A DNA stretch of 64,000 nucleotides from Ornithinimicrobium ciconiae (GTDB taxonomy: Bacteria; Actinomycetota; Actinomycetes; Actinomycetales; Dermatophilaceae), in NCBI RefSeq assembly GCF_007197575.1, contig NZ_CP041616.1, positions 3,658,001 to 3,722,000 on the forward strand. Reading direction: 5' to 3'. Under the pieces are notes generated by a model that saw nothing but the letters and a program-made list of their open reading frames with translations, searched no databases and was not told the DNA's origin. The translations under genes and the position numbers were made by a program. The first letter of the stretch is position 1. Each line of letters begins with the position of its first letter. Positions 17,561 to 25,922 of this stretch are shown here, piece after piece.

Positions 17561-18072
17561 AGCACTCCAGACAGGATTCCGGCCGGCAGGTGAATTCTCA
17601 TGACCTCGACGAAGAGGAAGTAACTTCCGAAGGACATGAGGAGCGCGATCGCGATGTCCCTTAGGAACCTGCGACTACCCAGTGCCACAGCAGATCCCCA
17701 GAACAGGAGTGCTCCCGATATGGGCCACCCGAGGGTCTCGATCAAGACGGCGTTGGCCAGGAAGACACCGGCAACTGCGGTGAAGGCAGGCCACGCGGGT
17801 GGTGAGTCCAGATCAATGTCTTCACCACCGTCCATCTCGCCGCGTCCACCCCGGAACACATCAATCGTGAGGGCCAGGGCACAACCGACCAGCAGAATCC
17901 CAACCGCGGTCGGCATGACTGCCGAACCCAGTGGCCCCCTGCTGGCCGCATTGTCGCTGAGGGTCGAGGCGTCAACGAGCGCGACCACTCCACACGCGAG
18001 CAGGAGTGCGGCAACTCCGAGTTCTGATGCTCCTTTCCACCGATCGGCCGCAGCGTTCGGCACCTGGCTCAC
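17557..18072 (-). CDS. tctB: Tripartite tricarboxylate transporter, TctB small permease subunit
   Basis: A 171-residue protein with four hydrophobic segments (~18-36, ~45-65, ~98-115, ~123-165), the usual layout of the poorly conserved TctB subunit. It overlaps tctC upstream (18072-18069) and tctA downstream (17560-17557) by four bases each, so the three subunits are made from one message in fixed order C-B-A. The assignment rests on position, length and topology more than on motifs. Confidence 0.88.
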   Translation of the reverse strand: MSQVPNAAADRWKGASELGVAALLLACGVVALVDASTLSDNAASRGPLGSAVMPTAVGILLVGCALALTIDVFRGGRGEMDGGEDIDLDSPPAWPAFTAVAGVFLANAVLIETLGWPISGALLFWGSAVALGSRRFLRDIAIALLMSFGSYFLFVEVMRIHLPAGILSGVL

Positions 18073-19043
18073 GAGTCGAGGCCCTCAAGGGCCACGCTGA
18101 TCTGAGCCTGCTGGTCCTCAAGGTAGGCGCTGAACTCGTCGCCTGTCATGTAGGCGTCGATCCAGCCGTTTCGCTCCATCGCCGTCTGCCAGTGATCGGA
18201 GGCATGGACCTCGTCGAAGGCGGCGATCAGTGCCTCAATCTCCGCGTCCTCCAGGTCGGGAGGTGCCACAACACCCCTCCAGTTGGCAACCTCGACCTCG
18301 GTCCCCGCCTCGGACAGCGTCGGCACGTCGGGCAGGCCTTCGTACCGCGTCGGGCCCGTTGTTGCGAGCACGCGCAGTTCGCCGGCCTCAACGAGTTCAC
18401 CGACGTCCGCCGCGCTGGTGAAGGCAAAGTCAACCTGGCCACCGAGCACTGCCGGTAGTACCCCGCTGCCCCCGAACGTGACGTAGTTGACGTCGGTTCG
18501 AGAGATGCCGTTCGCCTCGGCTATGAGGAGGGGCGCAAGGTGATCGGCACCGCCGATTGCTGAGCCGCCTCCAATCTTCAGGTTCGGCTCTGCCTGCCAG
18601 GCGGCGATGAGGCTCTCCAGGTCCTCGAACTCCGAGTCGGCGGGCACGGTGACCGCGAGGTAGTCATCGATCAGCTTCGCAACGGGAGTCGTATCTGAGA
18701 AGGTGATCGCCGACTCCTGCGACACTGTTGCCGCGACCAGCCCGAACCCCATCTGCATGACGAGCTCGCCGTTGCCGTCGTCGTCGACGAGGCGCGCCAA
18801 GCCGACCGTCCCGTTCGCGCCGTCCACGTTGAAAACGTCGACACGATTCAGGCTCCCTTCGCCTTCCATGGCCGCGGCAGCCGTGCGGGCGGTCATGTCC
18901 CACCCGCTTCCTGCCGCGTTGGGGACCATATAGCGGAGCTCGGTCAGCTCACCGTCCTCGGAAGCTCCGCCAGAGCAGGCGGTGCTGGCTAGGGTGACGG
19001 CGAGCAGCATCGTCAACATGCGTGCGCGGGAAAGATTCTTCAT
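18069..19043 (-). CDS. tctC: Tripartite tricarboxylate transporter substrate-binding lipoprotein, TctC/Bug family
   Basis: A 324-residue Bug-family binding protein. A lipoprotein signal with lipobox LASTAC places the acylated cysteine at residue 23. The mature protein shows MVPNAAGSGWDMTAR, the Bug-type ligand loop, then KIGGGSAIGGADHLAPLLIA, VNYVTFGGSGVLPAVLGGQV and LPDVPTLSEAG. These proteins bind carboxylates such as citrate, malate or aromatic acids; the ligand cannot be named here. It is the first gene of tctCBA and is divergent from the sensor kinase gene, which suggests that the kinase/regulator pair controls it. Confidence 0.92.
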   Translation of the reverse strand: MKNLSRARMLTMLLAVTLASTACSGGASEDGELTELRYMVPNAAGSGWDMTARTAAAAMEGEGSLNRVDVFNVDGANGTVGLARLVDDDGNGELVMQMGFGLVAATVSQESAITFSDTTPVAKLIDDYLAVTVPADSEFEDLESLIAAWQAEPNLKIGGGSAIGGADHLAPLLIAEANGISRTDVNYVTFGGSGVLPAVLGGQVDFAFTSAADVGELVEAGELRVLATTGPTRYEGLPDVPTLSEAGTEVEVANWRGVVAPPDLEDAEIEALIAAFDEVHASDHWQTAMERNGWIDAYMTGDEFSAYLEDQQAQISVALEGLDS

Positions 19044-19085
19044 TGGATCCTCCAGGTGAGTGGGACTGCTTGAGGGATCCTCTTC

Positions 19086-19112
19086 CGCAAGGTGGAGGGT
19101 GTCACCCTTGCG
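19086..19112. promoter_or_regulatory. Inverted repeat in the tctC / kinase divergent promoter
   Basis: CGCAAGG (19086-19092) and CCTTGCG (19106-19112) form a 7-bp inverted repeat with a 13-bp spacer, 43 bp upstream of tctC. It is a candidate binding site for the CitB-type regulator encoded at 24.5 kb. On the kinase side TAGGGT (19191-19196) lies 7 nt before the ATG, suggesting a leaderless kinase mRNA. Confidence 0.35.
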
Positions 19113-19203
19113 CTTCCAATGATCGTTGTGTTCCTTGTGGCCACGCTAGTGGGTGCGACCGACGGCTCCCGCGCGACAGCAGACTGCCACTAGGGTCCCC
19201 AAG

Positions 19204-20790
19204 ATGTGGCTCAACCGGTTGTCCCTGACCAAGCAGTTGCTGGTCCTCCAGGTCGTGATCATCGTCATCGCGCTGGGCGCCGTGGTGCCGGTCGTCTATG
19301 CGCAGTCGACTCACGACTTCCGCAGGAGCGCCGGGAACCGCGTCCTCGCTCTCGCCGAAACCTTCGCCACCGACTCCATCGTCCGTGGCGGTCTGCGAGG
19401 TATGTTCCCCTCGGGGACCATCGCCCCCGCGGCCACCCGCGTGCAGTCGGTATCAGGCGCCGACTTCGTGGTCGTCCTCACCTCGGACGGCATCGTGACA
19501 GCCAGTCAGGTGCCAGAACACCTCGACGAGGGGTGGGATTTCGAGGACAGCGCCGTGGTGGAGGGCAGAGCGTGGGTCGGTGTCCAGGACCTGGACGGGC
19601 GCTCGACGGTCCAGGCCCACGTTCCTGTTCTCGACGCAGACAGTGGTCGACGACTCGGCTACGTCGTGGTTGGTCGCTACTACCCAAGCTTCACCTCGCA
19701 ACTCAACGCCAATGCGCCCGATCTCCTCGCGTATCTCGCAGTTGCCATCGTCCTCGGCGTGGCTGGCTCGACGTTGCTTGCGAACAGGATCAAGCGACAA
19801 ACGCTTGGCCTGGAGCCGCGAGAAATCGTGGGCCTCGTGGAGAACAGAGAGGCCTTCCTCTACGGAATCCGCGAGGGAGTCGTCGGCCTCGACCTGAACG
19901 ACAGCGTCACCCTCGCCAACGACAAGGCACTGGAGTTGCTCGGGCTGGACGGAGACGTCATCGGCCGCCGGATGGACCATCTAGGTCTGCCTGAGCAAGT
20001 GTCCTCTGCCTTCATGAAGGACCGTGGCTCAGGGGAACAGGTCCTCAATGCCGGCCCACGAGTCGTCGTGACGAGCCGCATGCCTGTCCACTCACGAGGT
20101 GAACTCATCGGTTCAGTGACAACCCTGCGAGATCGGACGGAGATCGTGAACCTGCGGCACGAGTTAGACGTGACACGTCACACCTCAGACGCCCTTCGTG
20201 CCCAGACTCACGAGTTCAGTAACAGGCTGCACACGATCTCTGGGCTACTCAAAATAGGGCGACCAGAACGTGCTCAGCAATACGTTAACGATCTGCGCGC
20301 TGCCCACAACCAGTTGCTTCACGACGTGACGTCAAGGATTGCAGATCCCACGGTCGCGGCGTTGATTGTCGCCAAGAGCAGCGTTGCCTCCGAGCGCGGT
20401 GTCTCCTTTCGAATTGCTTCGAGAACCCGACTTGGCGTGGTTCCCTTGGATGTCGCCGCAGATCTGGAAACTATCCTGGGCAACTTCGTCGAAAATGCGC
20501 TGGATGCCGTGGCAGGTAGGACTGGTCCCTGGATTGAGATGGCCTTGCATGAGGAAGGAGGGTTCATCATCATCGAGGTGCGCGACTCGGGTCCTGGTAT
20601 CGCTGACGAGGTGCTTGACTCGCTTTTTCAAGCTGGTGTCAGCACGAAGGCTCAGGACCAATCTCGCGGGATCGGCCTCGCACTCGCCCGACACGTCTGC
20701 CTCAAACGGGGTGGTGAGATCGACGCCTGCAATGACCCGGGCGCGGTCTTCACTGCACGTCTCCCGTGGCCACAACGACCACAACGATAG
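19204..20790 (+). CDS. DcuS/CitA-type sensor histidine kinase
   Basis: A 528-residue membrane kinase that senses extracellular carboxylates in this family. TM1 spans ~10-32, an extracytoplasmic PAS-like sensor covers ~35-170, TM2 lies near 175-195, and a cytoplasmic PAS follows (~215-310). The phospho-acceptor region is RAQTHEFSNRLHTISGLLK, matching the CitA/DcuS H-box; ATPase motifs are LGNFVENALDAV, DSGPGIAD and SRGIGLALARHV. ATG 19204 is chosen because TAGGGT sits 7 nt upstream. The cognate regulator is probably the CitB-type gene at 24.5 kb, unusually separated from the kinase by three enzyme genes. Confidence 0.93.
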   Translation: MWLNRLSLTKQLLVLQVVIIVIALGAVVPVVYAQSTHDFRRSAGNRVLALAETFATDSIVRGGLRGMFPSGTIAPAATRVQSVSGADFVVVLTSDGIVTASQVPEHLDEGWDFEDSAVVEGRAWVGVQDLDGRSTVQAHVPVLDADSGRRLGYVVVGRYYPSFTSQLNANAPDLLAYLAVAIVLGVAGSTLLANRIKRQTLGLEPREIVGLVENREAFLYGIREGVVGLDLNDSVTLANDKALELLGLDGDVIGRRMDHLGLPEQVSSAFMKDRGSGEQVLNAGPRVVVTSRMPVHSRGELIGSVTTLRDRTEIVNLRHELDVTRHTSDALRAQTHEFSNRLHTISGLLKIGRPERAQQYVNDLRAAHNQLLHDVTSRIADPTVAALIVAKSSVASERGVSFRIASRTRLGVVPLDVAADLETILGNFVENALDAVAGRTGPWIEMALHEEGGFIIIEVRDSGPGIADEVLDSLFQAGVSTKAQDQSRGIGLALARHVCLKRGGEIDACNDPGAVFTARLPWPQRPQR

Positions 20791-20868
20791 TTGCCACCTC
20801 AAGGTCGCTTCAAGAGTCCATGGTCGGGCAGGGTGAGGAGAACCCTCGCATCGACCTGAAGGAGACTC

Positions 20869-21765
20869 GTGAACGCCCGCAAGAGACTGAAGGAACTGCT
20901 CCACGACGGCACCGTGACACAGGTGCCATCCATCTTTGATGGCCTGTCTGCAAGGCTTGCTCAGGACGCAGGTTTTCAAGCGGTGAGCGTCACGGGCAAC
21001 GGGGTGGCCGCAAGCCTCTTGGGAAAGCCGGACATCGGCCTCGTGACGCTCACGGAGAGCGCCCAGGTCGCTCACAACATCGCGACAGCCGTCGACATCC
21101 CCGTCATCTTCGACGCCGACACTGGCTATGGAACGGCAGTCAACGTGACTCGCACTGTCGTGGAGCTGGAGGGTGCGGGCGTCGCCGGCATCAAGCTGGA
21201 AGATCAGGTCACGCCGAAGCGCTGCGGTGTGCTCGACGTGCCCATTCCAGTCGTGAGTGAGCGTGAGTATCTCGGAAAGATCGAAGCTGCGCTGTGGGCT
21301 CGCGAGGATGACGACTTTGTGATCATCGCGCGCACTGACGCAACCAACACCTTGGGGGTCAAGGCTGCTGCTCGTCGTGCCCAGGCAGCAATCGAGTTGG
21401 GCGCGGACTCCGCTCTCGTGGTTGGAGTCCGCGACCCTGAGGACGTCAAGATCCTCATGGACACGATCGACGCCCCTCTGCTCACCCTTGTCGAGGAAAA
21501 GGGACCCATGGCGACCATGGGCGTCGCTGAGATCGGTGAGCTGGGCTTCTCCCTCGCCCTGTACCCGGGAGTCGTCAGGTACTCAATGGTGGGTGCCGCC
21601 AGGCGGGCGCTGGCAACCCTGCGGGACGAAGGACAGAGCACGAGCGTGCGCCATCTCATGGCCACGCCTGCTGAGTGGAACGCGCTGATGGGGTTGGACA
21701 GCTACTTCGAGATCGAGGATCGCTTCGTCCGCGGGAACGGATTGGCGGAGACCCCAGAAGGCTGA
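20869..21765 (+). CDS. Isocitrate lyase/PEP mutase superfamily enzyme
   Basis: A 298-residue TIM-barrel enzyme of the family that includes 2-methylisocitrate lyase, dimethylmalate lyase, oxaloacetate hydrolase and PEP mutase. The metal-binding FDADTGYG and flexible-loop KRCG (with the lyase-type catalytic Cys) are present; IARTDA and GLVTLTE also fit. The Cys suggests C-C bond cleavage of a 2-hydroxy acid such as an alkylmalate rather than phosphonate chemistry. The GTG start has GGAG 8 nt upstream. It is the first of three enzyme genes after the kinase, 21 bp before the CoA-transferase, so a shared pathway is likely. The exact substrate is not determined. Confidence 0.86.
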   Translation: MNARKRLKELLHDGTVTQVPSIFDGLSARLAQDAGFQAVSVTGNGVAASLLGKPDIGLVTLTESAQVAHNIATAVDIPVIFDADTGYGTAVNVTRTVVELEGAGVAGIKLEDQVTPKRCGVLDVPIPVVSEREYLGKIEAALWAREDDDFVIIARTDATNTLGVKAAARRAQAAIELGADSALVVGVRDPEDVKILMDTIDAPLLTLVEEKGPMATMGVAEIGELGFSLALYPGVVRYSMVGAARRALATLRDEGQSTSVRHLMATPAEWNALMGLDSYFEIEDRFVRGNGLAETPEG

Positions 21766-21785
21766 GCCGAGGACGCTGAAGCGAC

Positions 21786-22967
21786 ATGGTGGAACGACAA
21801 GGCCCGCTCCAGGGCGTGACGGTGGTTGACCTGACACGCGCACTGGCTGGGCCGCACGCTGCGATGATGATGGCTGACCTTGGCGCCCGCGTCATCAAGG
21901 TTGAGGTACCAGACGGCGGAGACGAGACGCGCGCCTGGGGCCCTCCCTTCGTTGATGGATCGGACGGGATCGGTGTCGCGACCTACTTCCTGTCGTGCAA
22001 CCGCAACAAGGAGTCGGTGGCCCTCGACCTGAAGTCGTCGGAGGGACAGGCGATGCTGACCGAGCTGCTCTCCCGGGCGGACGTGCTCATGGAGAACTTC
22101 CGGCCCGGGACGCTGGATCGGCTGGGGTTCCCTCCCGAAGTGCTCGCGAAGATCAACCCCGGCCTGGTGCTCCTGTCGATCTCAGGGTTCGGTCACGACG
22201 GCCCAGAGGGCGGTCGCGCGGGCTACGACCAGATCGCACAGGGCGAGGCCGGGTTGATGTCCGTGACGGGCTCAGGTCCCCACGACCTCCAACGCGTGGG
22301 GGTCCCAATCGGAGACCTGCTCGCCGGGATGTACGGCGCGTACGGCGTCGTGGCAGCGCTGTTGGAGCGTCAACGAACCGGACGCGGACAGGTGGTACGC
22401 ACTTCGTTGCTGGCATCGATCGTCGGCGTCCATGCGTTTCAGGGAACCCGGTGGACAGTGGCAGGGGAGGTGCCCACGGCTCAGGGCAACCACCACCCGT
22501 CCATCGCCCCCTACGGGCTGTTCCGGTGCAGAGGTGGCGCGCTCCAGGTTGCGTGCGGGAACGAAGGCCTGTGGCAGCGGCTGTGTACCGAGTTCGCCCT
22601 GGACGCGCAAGCGGCTGGCATGGCATCCAACGCACAGAGGGTCACGAACAGAGAACTGGTGATCAAGACGCTCGAGGACGCGTTCGCCGGTCTAACGGTT
22701 GACGACGCCCTGAAGAGGCTAGCCACAGCGGGCGTGCCAGCAGGTCGGGTCCGGACGCTGGACGAGGTCTACGAGTGGGACCAAACACGCTCACAGGGGT
22801 TAGTTGTCGAGGTTGAGCATCCGACGTTGGGGTCGGTGCGCCTGCCGGGTCCGCCCTTGCGGTTCTTCGACGCCAGCGGCGCGGAACTGACGCCGCACAT
22901 GCACACCAGTCCACCGCGACTCGACGAGCACGGTCCCGCCGTTCGTGCTTGGCTGCGGGAGGCCTGA
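21786..22967 (+). CDS. CaiB/BaiF-type CoA-transferase (family III)
   Basis: A 393-residue family III CoA-transferase, which moves CoA between a donor thioester and a carboxylic acid in the cytosol. Marks are GVTVVDLTRALAGPHAAMMM, ADLGARVIKVEVPDGGDETR, FLSCNRNKESVALDLK, ADVLMENFRPGTLDRLG and the catalytic-loop region GAYGVVAALLERQRTG. It sits between the lyase-type enzyme and the carboxyltransferase, one base before the latter's ATG. The simplest view is that it activates an imported acid, or the lyase product, to its CoA ester; this is inference. Confidence 0.92.
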   Translation: MVERQGPLQGVTVVDLTRALAGPHAAMMMADLGARVIKVEVPDGGDETRAWGPPFVDGSDGIGVATYFLSCNRNKESVALDLKSSEGQAMLTELLSRADVLMENFRPGTLDRLGFPPEVLAKINPGLVLLSISGFGHDGPEGGRAGYDQIAQGEAGLMSVTGSGPHDLQRVGVPIGDLLAGMYGAYGVVAALLERQRTGRGQVVRTSLLASIVGVHAFQGTRWTVAGEVPTAQGNHHPSIAPYGLFRCRGGALQVACGNEGLWQRLCTEFALDAQAAGMASNAQRVTNRELVIKTLEDAFAGLTVDDALKRLATAGVPAGRVRTLDEVYEWDQTRSQGLVVEVEHPTLGSVRLPGPPLRFFDASGAELTPHMHTSPPRLDEHGPAVRAWLREA

Positions 22968-22968
22968 G

Positions 22969-24453
22969 ATGCCCCGGCTCGCCGCGCGTGAAGTCCTGGC
23001 GACTGTGCTGGACGAGGGCACCTTCATCTCGTGGGACAGCGAGCCCCAGCAACCGGACCTGGGGGAGGAGTACTCGCAACTGCTGGCACGCGCCGCCGTG
23101 CGCGCAGGGGTGGATGAGGCGGTCATGACCGGCGAGGGTCAACTCGCTGGGCGCCGTGTGGCTGTCGTGGTCAGCGACTTCGCCTTCCTGGCGGGTTCCG
23201 TCGGCGCGGCGGCGAGCGAGCGGATCACGGCTGCGTTCGAGCGAGCGACGGCAGAGGGGCTTGCCATGTTGGCCTCGCCCTCGTCGGGCGGAACTCGGAT
23301 GCAGGAAGGGACGCCCGCGTTTCTGCAGATGGTCAAGATCGGGCAGGCCGTGGCTGCTCACAAGGCGGCTGGTCTTCCCTACCTGGTCTACTTGCGCGAC
23401 CCCACGACGGGCGGCGTCCTTGCTTCGTGGGGGTCTCTAGGGCACCTCTCCATCGCGGAGCCAGGGGCGCTCATTGGGTTCCTGGGACCCCGCGTGCGCG
23501 AGGTCCTAGTCGGCGCGCCCTTCCCGGATGGGGTTCAGGTTGCTGAGAACCTGGCCACGCGGGGAGTCATCGATGGGGTGCTCCCGGTTGACCAGGTGCG
23601 GGCCGCCGCGATCGACGCCCTGGATGTCCTGCAGTCACCGCAACAACCCATCGGTGAGCACCACAACGAGCCAGACGCGGACGTGCTTGCCTCCCGTGAC
23701 GCCTGGGGGTCAGTACAGGCCACGCGAAGAGCGCACCGCCCGGGCCTTCGCGAGCTGCTGCGGCACGCTGCTGAGGCTTTCATCCCGCTGCGCGGCACCA
23801 GCTCGGGCGAGTCGGATCTGACTGTCATCATGGGCTTGGCGCGATTTCAGGGCTTCTCGTGCGTCCTCGTGGGTCAGGACCGGCAGGCTCAGCAGAATTC
23901 CTACCTCGGTCCAGCTGGGTTGAGAGTTGCCCAGCGCGGAATCGCCCTGGCAGAGGAACTTGGGCTGCCGCTGATGACAGTTGTCGACACGCCCGGCGCC
24001 GAGCTCTCCGCAGAAGCTGAACATGGCGGGATGGCGGGTGAGATCGCTCGTTGTCTGGCCGCCCTGGCGACGGTCGAGGTGCCGGTGGTCTCAGTCATCT
24101 TGGGTGAGGGGAGCGGCGGCGGCGCACTAGCGCTGATGCCCGCTGATCGGACCGTGTGCGCCGAGCACGGATGGATAGCGCCATTACCACCAGAAGGCGC
24201 CAGCGCTATCGTGCATCGCACCGGTGAGCAGGCGCCTCAGATGGCCGAGCTCCACCGCATACGCGCGATCGACCTGCGTTCCACAGGCGTCGTTGACGAG
24301 ATCGTCCCTGAGTACCCCGACGCTGCAGACGAACCTGAGGCATTCTGCCTGCGCATCGCGGCGGTTTGTGGGGCACACGTTCGGGAGTTGCTCACGACGC
24401 CCACGGACGTACGGCTCAAGGAGCGCCACCGTCGCTACCGTCACGCACGATGA
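22969..24453 (+). CDS. Fused acyl-CoA carboxyltransferase (beta-alpha halves)
   Basis: A 494-residue carboxyltransferase with both crotonase-fold halves in one chain. The beta half has SSGGTRMQEGTPAFLQMVK, DPTTGGVLASWGSLG and IAEPGALIGFLGPR; the alpha half has LGLPLMTVVDTPGAELSAEA and SVILGEGSGGGALALMPADR. The AccD zinc finger is absent and no biotin carboxylase or carrier gene is near. It may use the housekeeping biotin subunits, or act as a decarboxylase or transcarboxylase component as in malonate or glutaconyl-CoA systems. Its ATG follows the CaiB stop by one base, so the two are coupled. Confidence 0.88.
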   Translation: MPRLAAREVLATVLDEGTFISWDSEPQQPDLGEEYSQLLARAAVRAGVDEAVMTGEGQLAGRRVAVVVSDFAFLAGSVGAAASERITAAFERATAEGLAMLASPSSGGTRMQEGTPAFLQMVKIGQAVAAHKAAGLPYLVYLRDPTTGGVLASWGSLGHLSIAEPGALIGFLGPRVREVLVGAPFPDGVQVAENLATRGVIDGVLPVDQVRAAAIDALDVLQSPQQPIGEHHNEPDADVLASRDAWGSVQATRRAHRPGLRELLRHAAEAFIPLRGTSSGESDLTVIMGLARFQGFSCVLVGQDRQAQQNSYLGPAGLRVAQRGIALAEELGLPLMTVVDTPGAELSAEAEHGGMAGEIARCLAALATVEVPVVSVILGEGSGGGALALMPADRTVCAEHGWIAPLPPEGASAIVHRTGEQAPQMAELHRIRAIDLRSTGVVDEIVPEYPDAADEPEAFCLRIAAVCGAHVRELLTTPTDVRLKERHRRYRHAR

Positions 24454-24495
24454 GTGCCGTGCTTCACCGGCGGCGCAAGAGCGGCAGCCCTTGGG

Positions 24496-25188
24496 CTAAG
24501 TGGACGCGTTGCGTAGTTTGTACAGGCGGGTAGGGCGGCCAGCGCCGTACTGCAAGCGCACCGAAGCCTCGCCACGGCTGACGAGATGCTCGAGATAGCG
24601 CCTGGCGCTCACCCTTGCCATTCCTGTTTCCTGAGCAGCATCCGAGGCAGACATCTCGCCCTGATCCCGCAGGGCATTGCGGACCAGGTTGACGCTCTCA
24701 GCGCTCAGACCTTTGGGTGCCGGAGTTGTGGAAGTGGGGCTGACCGGTGCGGGGAAGACAGCATCAATGGAACGCTGGTCGATTCTGCCTTCTGGAAGCT
24801 TACTCACCGTGTGGCGGTAGTGCTCCAGTCGCTCCTTCAGTTCGTCGAGATCAAAGGGCTTGACAAGATATTGAGTCGCGCCGCCTCGTAGTGCCGCCCG
24901 GACGTACTCGGCGCCACGTTCTGCCGTGACAATGATGGCGTCGACTGCCATGGCATCCCTGCGTAGTTGGCTCAGGACGTCCAGTCCGCTCATGTCTGGC
25001 AGGTGCACGTCAAGGAGAATGACATTCGGGTGGAGGCGAGCGACTTCTTCGAGTGCTTCCGCGCCAGTGTTCGCGGCGCCAACAACGCGAAAGCCAGGAA
25101 GTGAACGCACATACTCTGCATGGATCTTGGCGACCATAAAATCGTCGTCGACAACAAGGACGTCCAAGATAATGTCTCCTCGCGTCAT
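24496..25188 (-). CDS. CitB/DcuR-family response regulator
   Basis: A 230-residue regulator. The receiver domain (1-125) has VLVVDDDFMVAKIHAEYV, phospho-acceptor Asp in VILLDVHLPDMSGLDVL and the conserved Lys in YLVKPFD. A C-terminal winged-helix region (~155-225) has GEMSASDAAQETGMARVSAR. This is the layout of CitB/DpiA/DcuR regulators that pair with CitA/DcuS kinases. It is convergent with the carboxyltransferase gene, 42 bp apart. With the kinase at 19.2 kb it brackets the three enzyme genes, so it probably controls them and tctCBA in response to the transported acid. Confidence 0.92.
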   Translation of the reverse strand: MTRGDIILDVLVVDDDFMVAKIHAEYVRSLPGFRVVGAANTGAEALEEVARLHPNVILLDVHLPDMSGLDVLSQLRRDAMAVDAIIVTAERGAEYVRAALRGGATQYLVKPFDLDELKERLEHYRHTVSKLPEGRIDQRSIDAVFPAPVSPTSTTPAPKGLSAESVNLVRNALRDQGEMSASDAAQETGMARVSARRYLEHLVSRGEASVRLQYGAGRPTRLYKLRNAST

Positions 25189-25281
25189 AGTTGAATACTA
25201 GTGCCTGCGCCACGTCAGGCTCGACTCGGCCTGCCACGTCGATCCCAGCATCCGGAACCTCGGCAGGTGATCGAGATCCCC

Positions 25282-25352
25282 GAGCTCGGTAGCCCATAGT
25301 GGGCGGACTGACGCGGACGCCCCACCGGTGTGGTGGGGCGACTACCGAGCTC
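25282..25352. repeat. Nested inverted repeat
   Basis: GAGCTCGGTAG (25282-25292) and its perfect complement CTACCGAGCTC (25342-25352) enclose a second hairpin, GCCCCACC / GGTGGGGC (25319-25339) with a 5-nt loop. The 71-bp unit lies between the response regulator promoter and the hydrolase remnant. It may be a terminator, or a small palindromic or MITE-like element left at the island edge. Confidence 0.6.
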
Positions 25353-25395
25353 TGCGAGACCCAGTTGAGCGCTGTCGCGCGCCGGGCACGCTGAG

Positions 25396-25866
25396 TTGGG
25401 CAGACAATCGCAGACCTTCCACCCCAAGGTCCTCCCAGGCTTCAAGCACCTCCCACCATTTATCTGGCATCACCCAGGAGCGTCGTTGAGCGGCATCTTC
25501 ACCGACGAGTACCTGGCTCGTCCCCTCCCTCACGAGAGCGTCGACGTCCACCTGGCACCACTGCGCCGACCTGAGATTGACGGCGCCGTACGCTCCCTGA
25601 CCCGCGGCATGATCCTGCCCGAGGGCCTCAGGATGGCCCGGGGCACCTACCGCCGCCAGCGGCTCTTGGTCCCGACCCGGTTCGTGTTCGGTCGCCAGGA
25701 CCGGTATTGGAACGAGCAGATCATGGCGCTCGTCTGCCGGCACCCGCAACGGTATGCCGAGCGCGCTGAGTTCGCCTACGTGGACGAGGCAGCCCACTTC
25801 GTCACTGACGACGCCCCCAACGCGGTCGCTGATCTCGCGCTCGACTGGTTTGCTCACGCTGGTTGA
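25396..25866 (+). pseudogene. Alpha/beta hydrolase, C-terminal remnant
   Basis: The plus strand reads the last ~155 residues of an alpha/beta hydrolase (epoxide hydrolase/haloalkane dehalogenase type): a cap-like part with FIWHHPGASLSGIFTDEYLA, then VPTRFVFGRQDRYWNEQI with the Asp-containing strand, and VDEAAHFVTDDAPNAVADLA with the catalytic His. The N-terminal half with the nucleophile elbow is missing, and stops close the frame just upstream of 25396. It is most likely a gene truncated when the neighbouring DNA was inserted or rearranged. Confidence 0.65.
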
Positions 25867-25922
25867 CGTGCGAGCGCGCTCAGCAAGGACACCGCCGGCA
25901 CCCGACGGACACGCCACCGGAC

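Noticed and set aside
20869..21765. Phosphonate (PEP mutase) biosynthesis
   Set aside because: The loop has the lyase-type KRCG Cys and no phosphonopyruvate decarboxylase is nearby, so C-C lyase chemistry is more likely.
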